Assembly: GCA_949288065.1 (NCBI GenBank)
Contig: CASEIL010000020.1
Span: 1-43,214 of the forward strand
Direction: 5' to 3'
Length of the DNA: 43,214 bases
From: an uncultured Phascolarctobacterium sp.
GTDB taxonomy: Bacteria; Bacillota; Negativicutes; Acidaminococcales; Acidaminococcaceae
In this document: in pieces, positions 24,498 to 32,265 of the stretch
How positions within the stretch are numbered: the first letter of the stretch is position 1
Layout: each line of letters starts with the position of its first letter
Made by a program: the position numbers and the translations under genes
The notes under the pieces: model-generated
Databases searched by the model: none
What the model was told of the DNA's origin: nothing
What the model saw: only the letters and a program-made list of their open reading frames with translations

Positions 24498-25407
24498 TTC
24501 CGTTCAAGATTTAGCAGAAAATTTACAGCAAAAAATGCCCGGCAGGGTTTACTGTGCCGAGCCGATGAAAAAGCATACCTCGTTTAAAATTGGCGGCCCG
24601 GCCGATGTTTTGGTGCAGCCGCAGGACGAGGCAGAGCTGGCCTTGGCCCTTGCTGCCGCGCACGAATTTAACGTGCCGGTAACGGTTTTGGGCAACGGCT
24701 CAAACGTGCTGGTGCGCGATAAGGGCATCCGCGGGCTGGTGATTAAGCTGGGCAACGCGCTTAAAGCCTTCCGTCAGGATGGCTGCCGCCTGTATTTTGG
24801 TTCCGGCTATTCGCTGGCACTGGCATCACGCAAGGCGTGGGAATGCGGCCTGAGCGGCATGGAGTTTGCCGTGGGCATACCGGGCAGCATTGGCGGCGCT
24901 GTGTATATGAACGCCGGTGCTTACAACGGCGAAATGCAGGGCGTTGTGGAAAGCGTGCGCGTGATGGATATGGCCGGTAACGAAAAGCAGCTTTCGGCAG
25001 AAGAGCTGCAATTTGGCTACCGCAAAACCAGCCTGCAGCAAAGCGGCTACATTATTACCGAGGTGTGCCTTAAAATGCAGCCGGGCGATAAAGCCGCCAT
25101 TAAGGCGATGATGGACGATTTTAGCAGCAGGCGCATTAGTAAGCAGCCGTTGGAACTGCCCAGTGCGGGCAGTATGTTTAAACGCCCGCCCGGATATTTT
25201 GCCGGTACGCTGATTGAACAGGCGGGGCTGAAGGGTTACACCGTCGGCGGCGCGCAGGTATCCGAAAAGCACGCCGGTTTTGTAGTAAACCGCGGCGGCG
25301 CAACGGCGGCAGATGTTTTGCAGCTTATCGGCGACGTACGCCGGATTATTATGGAAAAGGCCGGTGTGGAGCTGCACCCCGAGGTGCTCGTCATCGGCGA
25401 AGAATAA
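24490..25407 (+). CDS. murB: UDP-N-acetylenolpyruvoylglucosamine reductase MurB
   Basis: 305 aa. FAD-binding PCMH-type domain with HTSFKIGGPADVLVQP, VLGNGSNVLVRDKG and the nucleotide-contacting GIPGSIGGAVYMNAGAY. The MurB C-terminal domain has the catalytic serine region LPSAGSMFKRP and the glutamate near HPEVLVIGE. It performs the second committed step of peptidoglycan precursor synthesis, reducing the enolpyruvyl group with NADPH. The GTG start lies inside the end of the ylbF-like gene. Confidence 0.95.
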   Translation: MNNSVQDLAENLQQKMPGRVYCAEPMKKHTSFKIGGPADVLVQPQDEAELALALAAAHEFNVPVTVLGNGSNVLVRDKGIRGLVIKLGNALKAFRQDGCRLYFGSGYSLALASRKAWECGLSGMEFAVGIPGSIGGAVYMNAGAYNGEMQGVVESVRVMDMAGNEKQLSAEELQFGYRKTSLQQSGYIITEVCLKMQPGDKAAIKAMMDDFSSRRISKQPLELPSAGSMFKRPPGYFAGTLIEQAGLKGYTVGGAQVSEKHAGFVVNRGGATAADVLQLIGDVRRIIMEKAGVELHPEVLVIGEE

Positions 25408-25421
25408 AACAAAAATTTTTA

Positions 25422-25449
25422 AAGAGCGGCTTTAGGGCCGTTCTTTTTT
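25422..25449 (+). terminator. Terminator after murB
   Basis: AGAGCGGC (25423-25430) pairs with GCCGTTCT, loop TTTAGG, then a T run. Confidence 0.85.
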
Positions 25450-25464
25450 GTGGCGGGTGCGTTA

Positions 25465-25494
25465 TTGCCGCTGCCTGCCGTGATATGATATAAT
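25465..25494 (+). promoter_or_regulatory. Promoter of the 519-aa protein gene
   Basis: TTGCCG, 18-bp spacer, TATAAT, 33 bp upstream of the start codon. Confidence 0.55.
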
Positions 25495-25526
25495 AAGCTA
25501 TCACAGAAAGAGGTATTTTACAGAGC

Positions 25527-27086
25527 ATGGATAATGTTTACGATTTAGTGGAAGATTTTTACGGGCACGACCCGGGCTGGAATTTTCTGCTCCGTCGGGA
25601 ATATGCGGAAGGATTTTTGCGCCTGGAGGCATGGCAGGGCAAAACGCCGGAAGAATTATACGATGTTTGGGACCAGCTGACGATGCTGTGCCTGTACCTT
25701 GGCAACACCGAGCTTTTGCTGGGCGACATGAGCGCCGACGACTTTGTGGACTGCGTTGCCTGGTGCAGCCGCAACGTGTCGGAATTTGAAGCTGATTACG
25801 AACACACCAAATATTTTTTGGAAACCTGCGGCAGGCTGTATGCCTACCTGCAAAAGAAAAAGGTCATTTCCTGGGCCGATGCGCCGCAGGAGGCTGCGGA
25901 AAAATTACTCGCGGGCGGTAAAATGAACATCATCAATCCGGACGGCAGCTTTGCCGAAGGGTATGGTACGCGCGGGCGCAACGCCGTGCCGGATGCTTCC
26001 AACAAAATCTTTTTAAACGTCAGCGAGCGCATGGGCGAAATTTATGCTGCTATGCACGAATTTTTTTCGGACAGCCAGTTCAGCATAGATTTGGAGCGCG
26101 CTTCAATGCTGTACCACGGCATTTTAGGCAACGCCGTTAATGAATCGGCGCAAAGCCGCAAAGAAGCGTTCCAGTCCTTTTGGGATTACTTTTTGCTGGA
26201 TTACCGCCTGATGCTGCGCGACGTGCACCCGCTGGAATATTTTTACCGCACCGTGTGCGATAAGGAAAACCCGCGCTATGATGCGGAATTTGCCAAACGC
26301 AACAGCGATATTTTAGAGGAATTTTTATCCTCGCGTCTGGTGCTGTTTACAGTGGAAGGTTTTGGCGACGAGGGCGCGTATTATTGCCGTGACTTTTTAA
26401 TCGGTGAAAGCTACCAGCTGAACCTGCCGCTGGACAGCGATTTTGACACGCGGGATATGCTGTTTATAGGCCACTTGTTTTACAACGGCAATATGCTGAC
26501 GGACAACGTGCGCGGTTACAAAATTGAACGCGCCAACGCCCTGTGCCTGCGTGATATGCTGAAGCGCGCCTACAACTGGGTAAGCGTGCAGCAGGAAAAG
26601 CCGACGTGGCAGTGGTTCAGCGCCAACTACCCCATGGTGCTGCGCAATATGGCGTTTTTGTACGCCGCAGGCATTCAGCACCGCTACTTTAACAATTATA
26701 CCGAGCATACCAAATTCAGTTCTGCGCCCTACCGTGACGACACGCTGGTAGCGGGGCTTTTAAAAAACATTATGCTGAAAAACTATTTTTCCGTGGCCGA
26801 TGTACGGCGAGCCACGCAGCTGTGGTGCGATTTAGCGGCAGCCGGCAGCGGCAGCGCGGAATACAGCGAAACGGAATGGGCGGCAGGCGTTATTTATGCG
26901 TTTGTAAAACTAAACGCGGCCTATGTATTTTTTGACGAGCATATCGCCAAATTCTGCGGCGTAACGCAGGAGGTAATGCTGCAGGCGGCGCAAACCGTAG
27001 TCAGCGCCCTGCATATCGAAGAGCACGACCCGCGTTACAGCAACGAGGAAGGGCTGTTGGTAATGCTGATGAGCGCCCATAGATAA
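25527..27086 (+). CDS. Conserved-looking 519-aa soluble protein, unknown function
   Basis: 519 aa with no signal peptide and no membrane helix. Composition is rich in aromatic and acidic residues and the pattern looks mostly helical, like a repeat or scaffold protein (DQLTMLCLYLGNTELLLGDM, FLETCGRLYAYLQKKKVISW, SASMLYHGILGNAVNESAQ-type segments). No catalytic motif or family is recognised. AAAGAGG lies 13 bp upstream of the ATG, a rather long spacing. The zinc-ribbon gene follows 12 bp later, so they are probably one operon. Confidence 0.75.
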   Translation: MDNVYDLVEDFYGHDPGWNFLLRREYAEGFLRLEAWQGKTPEELYDVWDQLTMLCLYLGNTELLLGDMSADDFVDCVAWCSRNVSEFEADYEHTKYFLETCGRLYAYLQKKKVISWADAPQEAAEKLLAGGKMNIINPDGSFAEGYGTRGRNAVPDASNKIFLNVSERMGEIYAAMHEFFSDSQFSIDLERASMLYHGILGNAVNESAQSRKEAFQSFWDYFLLDYRLMLRDVHPLEYFYRTVCDKENPRYDAEFAKRNSDILEEFLSSRLVLFTVEGFGDEGAYYCRDFLIGESYQLNLPLDSDFDTRDMLFIGHLFYNGNMLTDNVRGYKIERANALCLRDMLKRAYNWVSVQQEKPTWQWFSANYPMVLRNMAFLYAAGIQHRYFNNYTEHTKFSSAPYRDDTLVAGLLKNIMLKNYFSVADVRRATQLWCDLAAAGSGSAEYSETEWAAGVIYAFVKLNAAYVFFDEHIAKFCGVTQEVMLQAAQTVVSALHIEEHDPRYSNEEGLLVMLMSAHR

Positions 27087-27098
27087 AGGAGTACCATT

Positions 27099-27512
27099 AT
27101 GAAATGTAATTTTTGCGGCAGGGAAGTACCCCGGGGCACGGCAGAATGCCCGTACTGCCATTACCGCTTCGAGCAGGAGGCGACCGTACTTAATCCGCGC
27201 GAGCGCGATGAGTTTGAAGGCGTAACCATTGACGAAGCAGGTTATGAAGAGCAGCAGGGCACAAACAACCAGCGCACGCCGGAATACCGGCAGGGCTACG
27301 AATACCGCGAGGAAGAATACCGGCGCACGCAAACAGGCGGGCCGAAGATTTACGTTAAAAACTTTAACGGCTGCAGCGGCGGCCTGCTTGGCATATTGCT
27401 GGTTATAGCCGTTTTAATAGCGCTGTTCATCTTTTTTATGCCGCTGTTTTTAATAGTGGCAGGCGTTGCAGTAGTATATTATTTTATCAGCAGCTTTTTA
27501 GGCTGGTTTTAA
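27099..27512 (+). CDS. Zinc-ribbon membrane protein
   Basis: 137 aa. The N-terminus is a zinc ribbon, MKCNFCGREVPRGTAECPYC, with two CxxC knuckles. A polar, Tyr/Glu-rich linker (about 30-85) follows, then two adjacent hydrophobic helices (GILLVIAVLIALFIFFMPLF and VAGVAVVYYFISSFLGW). No enzyme activity is suggested; a sensor or assembly role is possible. AAAGGAG ribosome site. Confidence 0.78.
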   Translation: MKCNFCGREVPRGTAECPYCHYRFEQEATVLNPRERDEFEGVTIDEAGYEEQQGTNNQRTPEYRQGYEYREEEYRRTQTGGPKIYVKNFNGCSGGLLGILLVIAVLIALFIFFMPLFLIVAGVAVVYYFISSFLGWF

Positions 27513-27542
27513 AATAAAAAACTCCGCCTGAGCGGATATAGC

Positions 27543-27585
27543 AAAGACCTCTTTATTGCTTAATGTAATAAAGAGGTCTTTATAA
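27543..27585. terminator. Strong bidirectional-type hairpin after the zinc-ribbon gene
   Basis: A 15-bp perfect stem: AAAGACCTCTTTATT (27543-27557) with AATAAAGAGGTCTTT (27567-27581). A smaller TCCGC/GCGGA hairpin lies at 27523-27536. Confidence 0.8.
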
Positions 27586-27615
27586 GTTAATGTATTTAAA
27601 ATAAAATTTTATATC

Positions 27616-27644
27616 TTTACACGTTTATATTTTTCTGTTATTAT
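27616..27644 (+). promoter_or_regulatory. Promoter of the type I toxin mRNA
   Basis: TTTACA, 17-bp spacer, TATTAT. The mRNA would start near 27650 and carry a leader of about 120 nt. Confidence 0.6.
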
Positions 27645-27706
27645 AAACAAGCGCGAATGTGCTGCCATAACGGTAGGCGGTTAGCCCTCCAGCGGAGGGA
27701 CTGTGA

Positions 27707-27765
27707 CCCTCCGATAAAATAGAAATCCGATTGTATTAGCAATCGGAAATACTATGCAGGAGGGG
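27707..27765 (+). promoter_or_regulatory. Ribosome-site-sequestering leader of the toxin mRNA
   Basis: CCCTCC (27707-27712) can pair with the toxin ribosome site GGAGGG (27759-27764), enclosing a CCGATTG/CAATCGG hairpin. An upstream CCCTCC-AGC-GGAGGG hairpin (27685-27699) offers an alternative pairing. The 5' part CGGTTAGCC (27678-27686) also pairs with GGCTAACCG (27928-27936) downstream of the gene. Confidence 0.6.
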
Positions 27766-27770
27766 ATAAC

Positions 27771-27869
27771 GTGGATATGTTATCGTTACTTGCGATTGCA
27801 AGTTATACAATAGCAGTTTTTTCTCTGGGTTATACCCTCGGAAAAGATTTGTCCCGTAAAAGCAAGTAA
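27771..27869 (+). CDS. Type I toxin-like 32-aa hydrophobic peptide
   Basis: Start GTG with GGAGGGG 5 bp upstream; an in-frame ATG follows at the third codon. The peptide begins VDMLSLLAIASYTIAVFSLG and ends with a positively charged tail (GKDLSRKSK). One membrane helix plus basic tail, a long structured leader, a hidden ribosome site, 5'-3' mRNA pairing and an opposing promoter all fit a type I toxin-antitoxin module of the Fst/TxpA/holin-like kind. The exact family is not certain. It is chromosomal and not in the rnpB element. Confidence 0.7.
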   Translation: MDMLSLLAIASYTIAVFSLGYTLGKDLSRKSK

Positions 27870-27909
27870 GCCGCCACAGGACCTGCAAGTTTGTGACGGC
27901 TTACTTTAA
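27866..27909. terminator. Terminator hairpin of the toxin mRNA
   Basis: GTAAGCCGCCACA (27866-27878) pairs with TGTGACGGCTTAC (27892-27904), one mismatch, overlapping the toxin stop codon; TTTAAGTTTT follows. Confidence 0.75.
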
Positions 27910-27962
27910 GTTTTCACTATAATTTGCGGCTAACCGTCTATCGGCAGCCTTTTGCGTTTCTA
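27866..27962 (-). ncRNA. Antisense RNA (antitoxin) to the toxin mRNA 3' end
   Basis: Inferred from its promoter (27968-27995, minus strand) with a start near 27961. It would run leftwards over the toxin mRNA's 3' region to the hairpin at 27866-27904. Its first 35 nt (GGCTGCCGATAGACGGTTAG region) resemble the toxin leader (GCTGCCATAACGGTAGGCGG region), as in systems whose two RNAs share repeats. Ends are estimates. Confidence 0.55.
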
Positions 27963-27967
27963 TAAAT

Positions 27968-27995
27968 ATTATAGCAAACGTGCGTAAAAAGTCAA
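27968..27995 (-). promoter_or_regulatory. Antisense RNA promoter
   Basis: On the minus strand TTGACT, 16-bp spacer, TATAAT; close to consensus and stronger than the toxin promoter, as expected for an antitoxin RNA. Confidence 0.75.
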
Positions 27996-28003
27996 ATAAA
28001 GTA

Positions 28004-28041
28004 AAAATGTAAGCCGCCACAGCCTGAAAATGTGACGGCTT
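28004..28041 (-). terminator. Terminator of the Kef-type antiporter gene
   Basis: On the minus strand AAGCCGTCACA (28041-28031) pairs with TGTGGCGGCTT (28021-28011), then ACATTTTT. The stem is nearly the same as the toxin terminator 140 bp away. Confidence 0.7.
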
Positions 28042-28081
28042 TTGTGATTTTAGGCTGAAAGTTTAACAGCAGTTTTTAGTA

Positions 28082-30397
28082 TTACAAAATTTCATCTCTT
28101 ACGAGCTGGTTAATCATTTTTTGCTTGCCGAGTACCCACAGCAGGTCGCCTTTTTCAAACACCAGTGAGATGTTGGGGTTAACTATGGTGTAGCTGCCGC
28201 GTTCCAGACCGATGACGAGGCAGTGCCATTTGTTGCGGATATCCGTCGATTTTATGGATTTGCCGAGCAGCGGCGAGTGCCTGTCGATGGTGATGGCGCA
28301 GGGCATAAAGGCAATTTCGTGCCTGTCTTCTGCTTCGTTCAGCAGCATAAACTGGCGCATGCTCACAGGCGTATCAAGCATCGTCAGCCCCAGCTTTTTG
28401 CTTTCAATGGCAGAATTCAGCAGCTTAAAATGGTCTTTGGTGCCGATAACGAGCAGTTTTGTACCGGCGCGGATAACGAAGCTGCCGCCCGGCATATCGT
28501 AAATCTGCTTGGGCGTGGCCGCCTGCAAAACATTGCAGCCGTATTGTTCGCGCAGGGCGAGGTTGAACAGGCTTTGCCCCACGGTAACGGAGCCTTCTTC
28601 CACCTTGTAGTGCGCAAGCTGCAAGTCCTCATCAAACCAGCCGTAGGGGTGGTGGTTGCCAGCTTCTATCAGCGCTTCGCGGTGCTTAAGCATGTGGCGT
28701 TCGTTAAGGTTCACCAAAAAGCGCGATTCCATGCGTAAATATTCGCCCATCAGCCAGTCAGAGGACGAGATAAAATACGCGGTAACCAGCGTCGCCGCAA
28801 CGGCAAAGAAGGTTTCCAGCCCTAAAATGCTTTCAAACACAAAGAAGATAAAGCCTGCGGCAACAATAATTTTTAACAAAACCAGTACCGTCAGCGGAAT
28901 ATGGTTGCTGCGTTTTTGAAACCACAGCACGGAAAACAGCTCCGGATGGCTGGTGCGGTTAACCAGCACGGCACGCAAAAACGGCGCCATAATAACAAAG
29001 GTCAGCACGGCGGTAATAATATCCGCGTGCGGCAGTTTAAGCGCTTCGTTAAGGTACGGGCTTAAATAATATTCCGCAAATAACGCGGTGGCCGTTAAAA
29101 TGGTGGTAAAAATCAGCATGCGCGTAAAATATTCTTTTAAAAAGCTGCTCCAGTCGTCGCTGGCGTTACCGCCGATATTTTTTTCGGTGTAGCGCTCCAG
29201 CCAGTCGTTAACTCGCTGCGGCAGCAGGCGGCGGATGACGCGGTAGGCAGGGTCGGCCGCCATAATGCAAAACGGCGTAGTAAACGTCGTCATAACCGAA
29301 ACGGCAACAATAATTGGGTAAATAAAATCGCTGATAACGCCAAGGCTCATGCCGAGCGAGGCGATAATGAACGAAAATTCGCCAATCTGCGCCAGGCTGA
29401 AGCCGCACAAAATGGATGTTTGCAGGTTTTGTCCGCTAAGCAGCACGCCGCCGGCGGAAAAGACCAGCTTGCCCACAATGGTTACAATAATAAGGAAAAC
29501 AATCGGCAGCCAGTATTCCAACAGCAGCGCCGGGTCAACCAGCATGCCGACGGATACGAAAAACACAGCGCCGAATATATCCTTAACCGGCGTAAATAAA
29601 TGCTCAATCTTTTCGGAATTGGGTGCTTCGGCAATCAGCGAGCCCATAATAAACGCGCCCAGCGCGGACGAAAAGCCCAAGTGCGTTGCCAGCACTACCA
29701 TGCCCAGGCACAAGCCGATGGAGGTGACGAGCATGGTTTCGTTGTTCATTAAATTAAGCGAGCGTTTGTAAAAGGTAGGCACAAGGTAAATGCCCAGCAC
29801 AAACCACAGCACTAAAAAGAACAGCAGGCGCATAACGCTGGCCAGCAGCTCCGTGCCGGAAATGCCGACGGACGCCGCCATGGTAGAGAGAAGCACCATC
29901 ATAATAATACCGGCGATGTCTTCAACAATTAAAATGCCAAACACCATTTCCGTAAAGCGCTTGCCTTTCATTTTTAAATCTTCAAACGCTTTAATAATAA
30001 TGGTTGTGGACGACATTGATAGCATGCCACCCAAAAACAGGCTGTTCATGTGGCTCCAGCCCATCAGCATGCCTGCGCCGTAGCCGAGCGAGAGCAGCCC
30101 TGCAATTTCCACGATAGTGGCAATAAAGGCAGTGCTGCCAACCTGCTTAAGTTTGTTAAAGCTGAACTCCAAACCGAGGGAGAACATTAAAAAGATAATG
30201 CCGATTTCCGACCAGGTGTGGATGTTGTTGTAATCCGTAACCGTGGGGAAGAATGAAAAGTGCGGACCGGTGATGAAGCCTGCAACGATGTAACCGAGCA
30301 CAAGCGGCTGATTAAGCTTTTTAAAAAGGATGGTAGTAATGCCTGCTACCAGCAAAATCATGGCAAGGTCGGAAACTATGGGTGGTAAATGCGCCAT
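28082..30397 (-). CDS. CPA2-family cation:proton antiporter (Kef-type) with two TrkA-C domains
   Basis: 771 aa. About 13 membrane helices of the Na+/H+ exchanger fold occupy residues 1-385 (GYIVAGFITGPHFSFFPTVT; MFSLGLEFSFNKL; SLIAEAPNSEKIEHLFTPVK). A further membrane block follows at about 425-560. The C-terminus holds two TrkA-C-like domains (YKVEEGSVTVGQSLFNLALR and AITIDRHSPLLGKSIKSTDI) without an RCK-N NAD-binding domain, so nucleotide gating as in KefC is unlikely. K+ or Na+ extrusion is presumed. AAGGAGG lies ahead of the start. Confidence 0.87.
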   Translation of the reverse strand: MAHLPPIVSDLAMILLVAGITTILFKKLNQPLVLGYIVAGFITGPHFSFFPTVTDYNNIHTWSEIGIIFLMFSLGLEFSFNKLKQVGSTAFIATIVEIAGLLSLGYGAGMLMGWSHMNSLFLGGMLSMSSTTIIIKAFEDLKMKGKRFTEMVFGILIVEDIAGIIMMVLLSTMAASVGISGTELLASVMRLLFFLVLWFVLGIYLVPTFYKRSLNLMNNETMLVTSIGLCLGMVVLATHLGFSSALGAFIMGSLIAEAPNSEKIEHLFTPVKDIFGAVFFVSVGMLVDPALLLEYWLPIVFLIIVTIVGKLVFSAGGVLLSGQNLQTSILCGFSLAQIGEFSFIIASLGMSLGVISDFIYPIIVAVSVMTTFTTPFCIMAADPAYRVIRRLLPQRVNDWLERYTEKNIGGNASDDWSSFLKEYFTRMLIFTTILTATALFAEYYLSPYLNEALKLPHADIITAVLTFVIMAPFLRAVLVNRTSHPELFSVLWFQKRSNHIPLTVLVLLKIIVAAGFIFFVFESILGLETFFAVAATLVTAYFISSSDWLMGEYLRMESRFLVNLNERHMLKHREALIEAGNHHPYGWFDEDLQLAHYKVEEGSVTVGQSLFNLALREQYGCNVLQAATPKQIYDMPGGSFVIRAGTKLLVIGTKDHFKLLNSAIESKKLGLTMLDTPVSMRQFMLLNEAEDRHEIAFMPCAITIDRHSPLLGKSIKSTDIRNKWHCLVIGLERGSYTIVNPNISLVFEKGDLLWVLGKQKMINQLVRDEIL

Positions 30398-30489
30398 CTA
30401 AGTTCCTCCTTTTGATATAGCGACAAACAATAAGAAATGTTGTATAATAAAATAGGTTAATTGTTTTAACGGCACAAAGCCGCATAAAT

Positions 30490-30519
30490 ATTATACAATG
30501 CCGCTATGCTTTTTAACAA
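30490..30519 (-). promoter_or_regulatory. Possible promoter of the antiporter gene
   Basis: On the minus strand TTGTTA, 18-bp spacer, TATAAT, about 93 bp ahead of the start codon. A plus-strand TATAAT at 30443-30448 probably serves the divergent aminotransferase-like gene, so the two leaders would overlap. Confidence 0.45.
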
Positions 30520-30563
30520 GAAGTTTATTTTAAAAATATGTATCAACAAACACGGAGGCAATA

Positions 30564-31430
30564 ATGAACACAGATTTGATTTTGATTAACGGCGAAATTT
30601 TAAACAGCAGCGAAGCAGCGATAGATTATAACGACCGCGGGCATCAGTTTGGCGACGGTGTTTTTGAAATTGTGCCGGTGTACAACGGCAAGGTTTTTGG
30701 CATGCTGCCGCACATGGAAAACCTGTTTACTTCGGTAACACGTTTAAAAATACCGGCAGTTTATATGGTAGAAGAGCTGGTGGAGTTTCACGAAGCGCTT
30801 ATTAAAGCTACCGGCATGGAAAACGGCGAAATTTACACGCAGATTACGCGCGGCAGCGCGCCTTTTGGCTTGGCGTTTCCGGAAATGAGCGTGCCGCAGC
30901 TGGTTATGCAGCCGCTGTTTACCGACAGGAACATGCTGGCAGACTACCAGACGAAGGGCGTAAAACTTTTAACCGAAAAGGATTTGCGCTGGCAGCACTG
31001 CGACGTTAACACCTTAAACCGCCTGCCGGAGGTTATGGCGCGCCAGAAGGCACACATCAGCGGCGCGTTTGACGCCCTTTTTGTGCGCGATGGCAAAATT
31101 ACCGAAACGACAGAAAGCAGCTTTATGCTGGTGAAGGACGAGGTTTTGTGGACGGCGCCGGAAAACGAAAACATTCATAAAAATATTACCCGCCAGGTGA
31201 TTAAAGAACGCCTGGCGCTGGATTTGGGTATGCCCGTTGTAGAAAAAGCCTTTGACGTTGACTTTGCCATGAAGGCGGAGGAAGCCTTTATTTGTGGGCC
31301 GCGCTGCGAAATTGTGCCGGTAACTAAAATTGACCGCAAGCTGATTAACGGCGGCGAGGTTGGCACGGTTGTGCCGCAGCTTTTGGCAGCTTACAAGACC
31401 TTTGTTGCCAAAGAATGCCCGGCAAGGTAA
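30564..31430 (+). CDS. Class IV aminotransferase homologue lacking the PLP lysine
   Basis: 288 aa. The fold of D-amino-acid aminotransferase is clear end to end: DRGHQFGDGVFEIVPVYNG at about 21-39, ITRGSAPFG, DVNTLNRLPEVMARQKAH, ITETTESSFMLV and GPRCEIVPVTKID. The PLP-binding lysine, which in this family lies in D-[IV]-K-S-L-N, is Asn149 here (AAC at 31008-31010). The carboxylate-binding Arg and His of Bacillus DAAT (TRGTSPRAH) are Phe and Leu (TRGSAPFGL). The glutamate that tunes PLP is kept. Normal transamination is therefore doubtful. It precedes an ECF-like gene by 6 bp. Confidence 0.85.
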   Translation: MNTDLILINGEILNSSEAAIDYNDRGHQFGDGVFEIVPVYNGKVFGMLPHMENLFTSVTRLKIPAVYMVEELVEFHEALIKATGMENGEIYTQITRGSAPFGLAFPEMSVPQLVMQPLFTDRNMLADYQTKGVKLLTEKDLRWQHCDVNTLNRLPEVMARQKAHISGAFDALFVRDGKITETTESSFMLVKDEVLWTAPENENIHKNITRQVIKERLALDLGMPVVEKAFDVDFAMKAEEAFICGPRCEIVPVTKIDRKLINGGEVGTVVPQLLAAYKTFVAKECPAR

Positions 31431-31436
31431 TGCGCT

Positions 31437-31925
31437 ATGGATAGAAACTTAGTGCGCGGGGCGATGCTGATTGCCCTGACGGTAGTGCTGCAATCGCTGC
31501 GGATGGTAATACCGCTGCCGCCGATGGCGAGCATGTTTATTATCGGCACGCTGGTGAATATGATGCTGGCGGTTACCGTGCGGCTGGCTGGGCTTAAACC
31601 GGCGCTGCTTGCAGTTGCGCTGCTGCCGTTTTTTGCCTACATTCAGGGGCAGCTGCCCATACCGCTTTTAATACCGGTTGTTATCGGCGGTAACGCCGTG
31701 TTTGTGCTTATCTGCCATTGGGCGTGGCGCCGTGGGCTGATGCTGGCGCCGCTTGTTAAAACCATTTGCATGTTTACCAGCAGTTTGCTGCTTTTAAAAA
31801 TACTGGCGCTGCCCGAAAAAATGGTGTTTGCCATTGGCTTTATGATGGGCTGGCCGCAGATGGTTACCGGCATGGCCGGCATAATTTTGGCGCGTTTAAT
31901 TGTAAAGCGCGCGGAGGCTTTGTAA
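31437..31925 (+). CDS. Small multi-pass membrane protein, ECF S-component-like
   Basis: 162 aa with five or six hydrophobic helices. The start LVRGAMLIALTVVLQSLRM, then PPMASMFIIGTLVNMMLAVT, resembles the substrate-binding S components of ECF vitamin transporters, which begin with a similar small-residue helix. No diagnostic ligand motif is seen and no ECF A/T genes are nearby, so a shared energising module elsewhere would be needed. It follows the aminotransferase-like gene by 6 bp. Confidence 0.6.
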   Translation: MDRNLVRGAMLIALTVVLQSLRMVIPLPPMASMFIIGTLVNMMLAVTVRLAGLKPALLAVALLPFFAYIQGQLPIPLLIPVVIGGNAVFVLICHWAWRRGLMLAPLVKTICMFTSSLLLLKILALPEKMVFAIGFMMGWPQMVTGMAGIILARLIVKRAEAL

Positions 31926-31937
31926 AGGAGCAATATT

Positions 31938-32189
31938 ATGGAAACAAGAGTTGTGCTGTTAGGGATTATCGTTGAAGATACCGCCTCGGTAGAAGAGCTG
32001 AACGCCGTACTGCACGAATACCGCGAATACATCATCGGCCGCATGGGGCTGCCCTACCGCGAAAAGAAACTGCATATAATAAGCATTGTTATGGATGCGC
32101 CGCAGGATATAATCAGTGCGCTGTCCGGCAAAATCGGCATGCTGCCCGGCATTACCGCCAAGGCGCTGTATGCCAAAACACAGGCTTAG
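31938..32189 (+). CDS. TM1266-type iron-only hydrogenase system regulator
   Basis: 83 aa, ferredoxin-like (NikR/ACT-like) pattern. It opens TRVVLLGIIVEDTASVEELN and contains HEYREYIIGRMGLPYREKKL and a C-terminal GKIGMLPGITAKALYAK, all as in the small TM1266 proteins found beside [FeFe]-hydrogenase maturation genes. The hydG gene follows directly, which supports the name. Biochemical role is not established. Confidence 0.85.
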   Translation: METRVVLLGIIVEDTASVEELNAVLHEYREYIIGRMGLPYREKKLHIISIVMDAPQDIISALSGKIGMLPGITAKALYAKTQA

Positions 32190-32265
32190 TCCTTAACGCC
32201 TTTGGGCTTTTTATAGGAGAAATACTGACGGGGAAGGTTCGCCTGACCTTAAGGAGGAAAAACCA

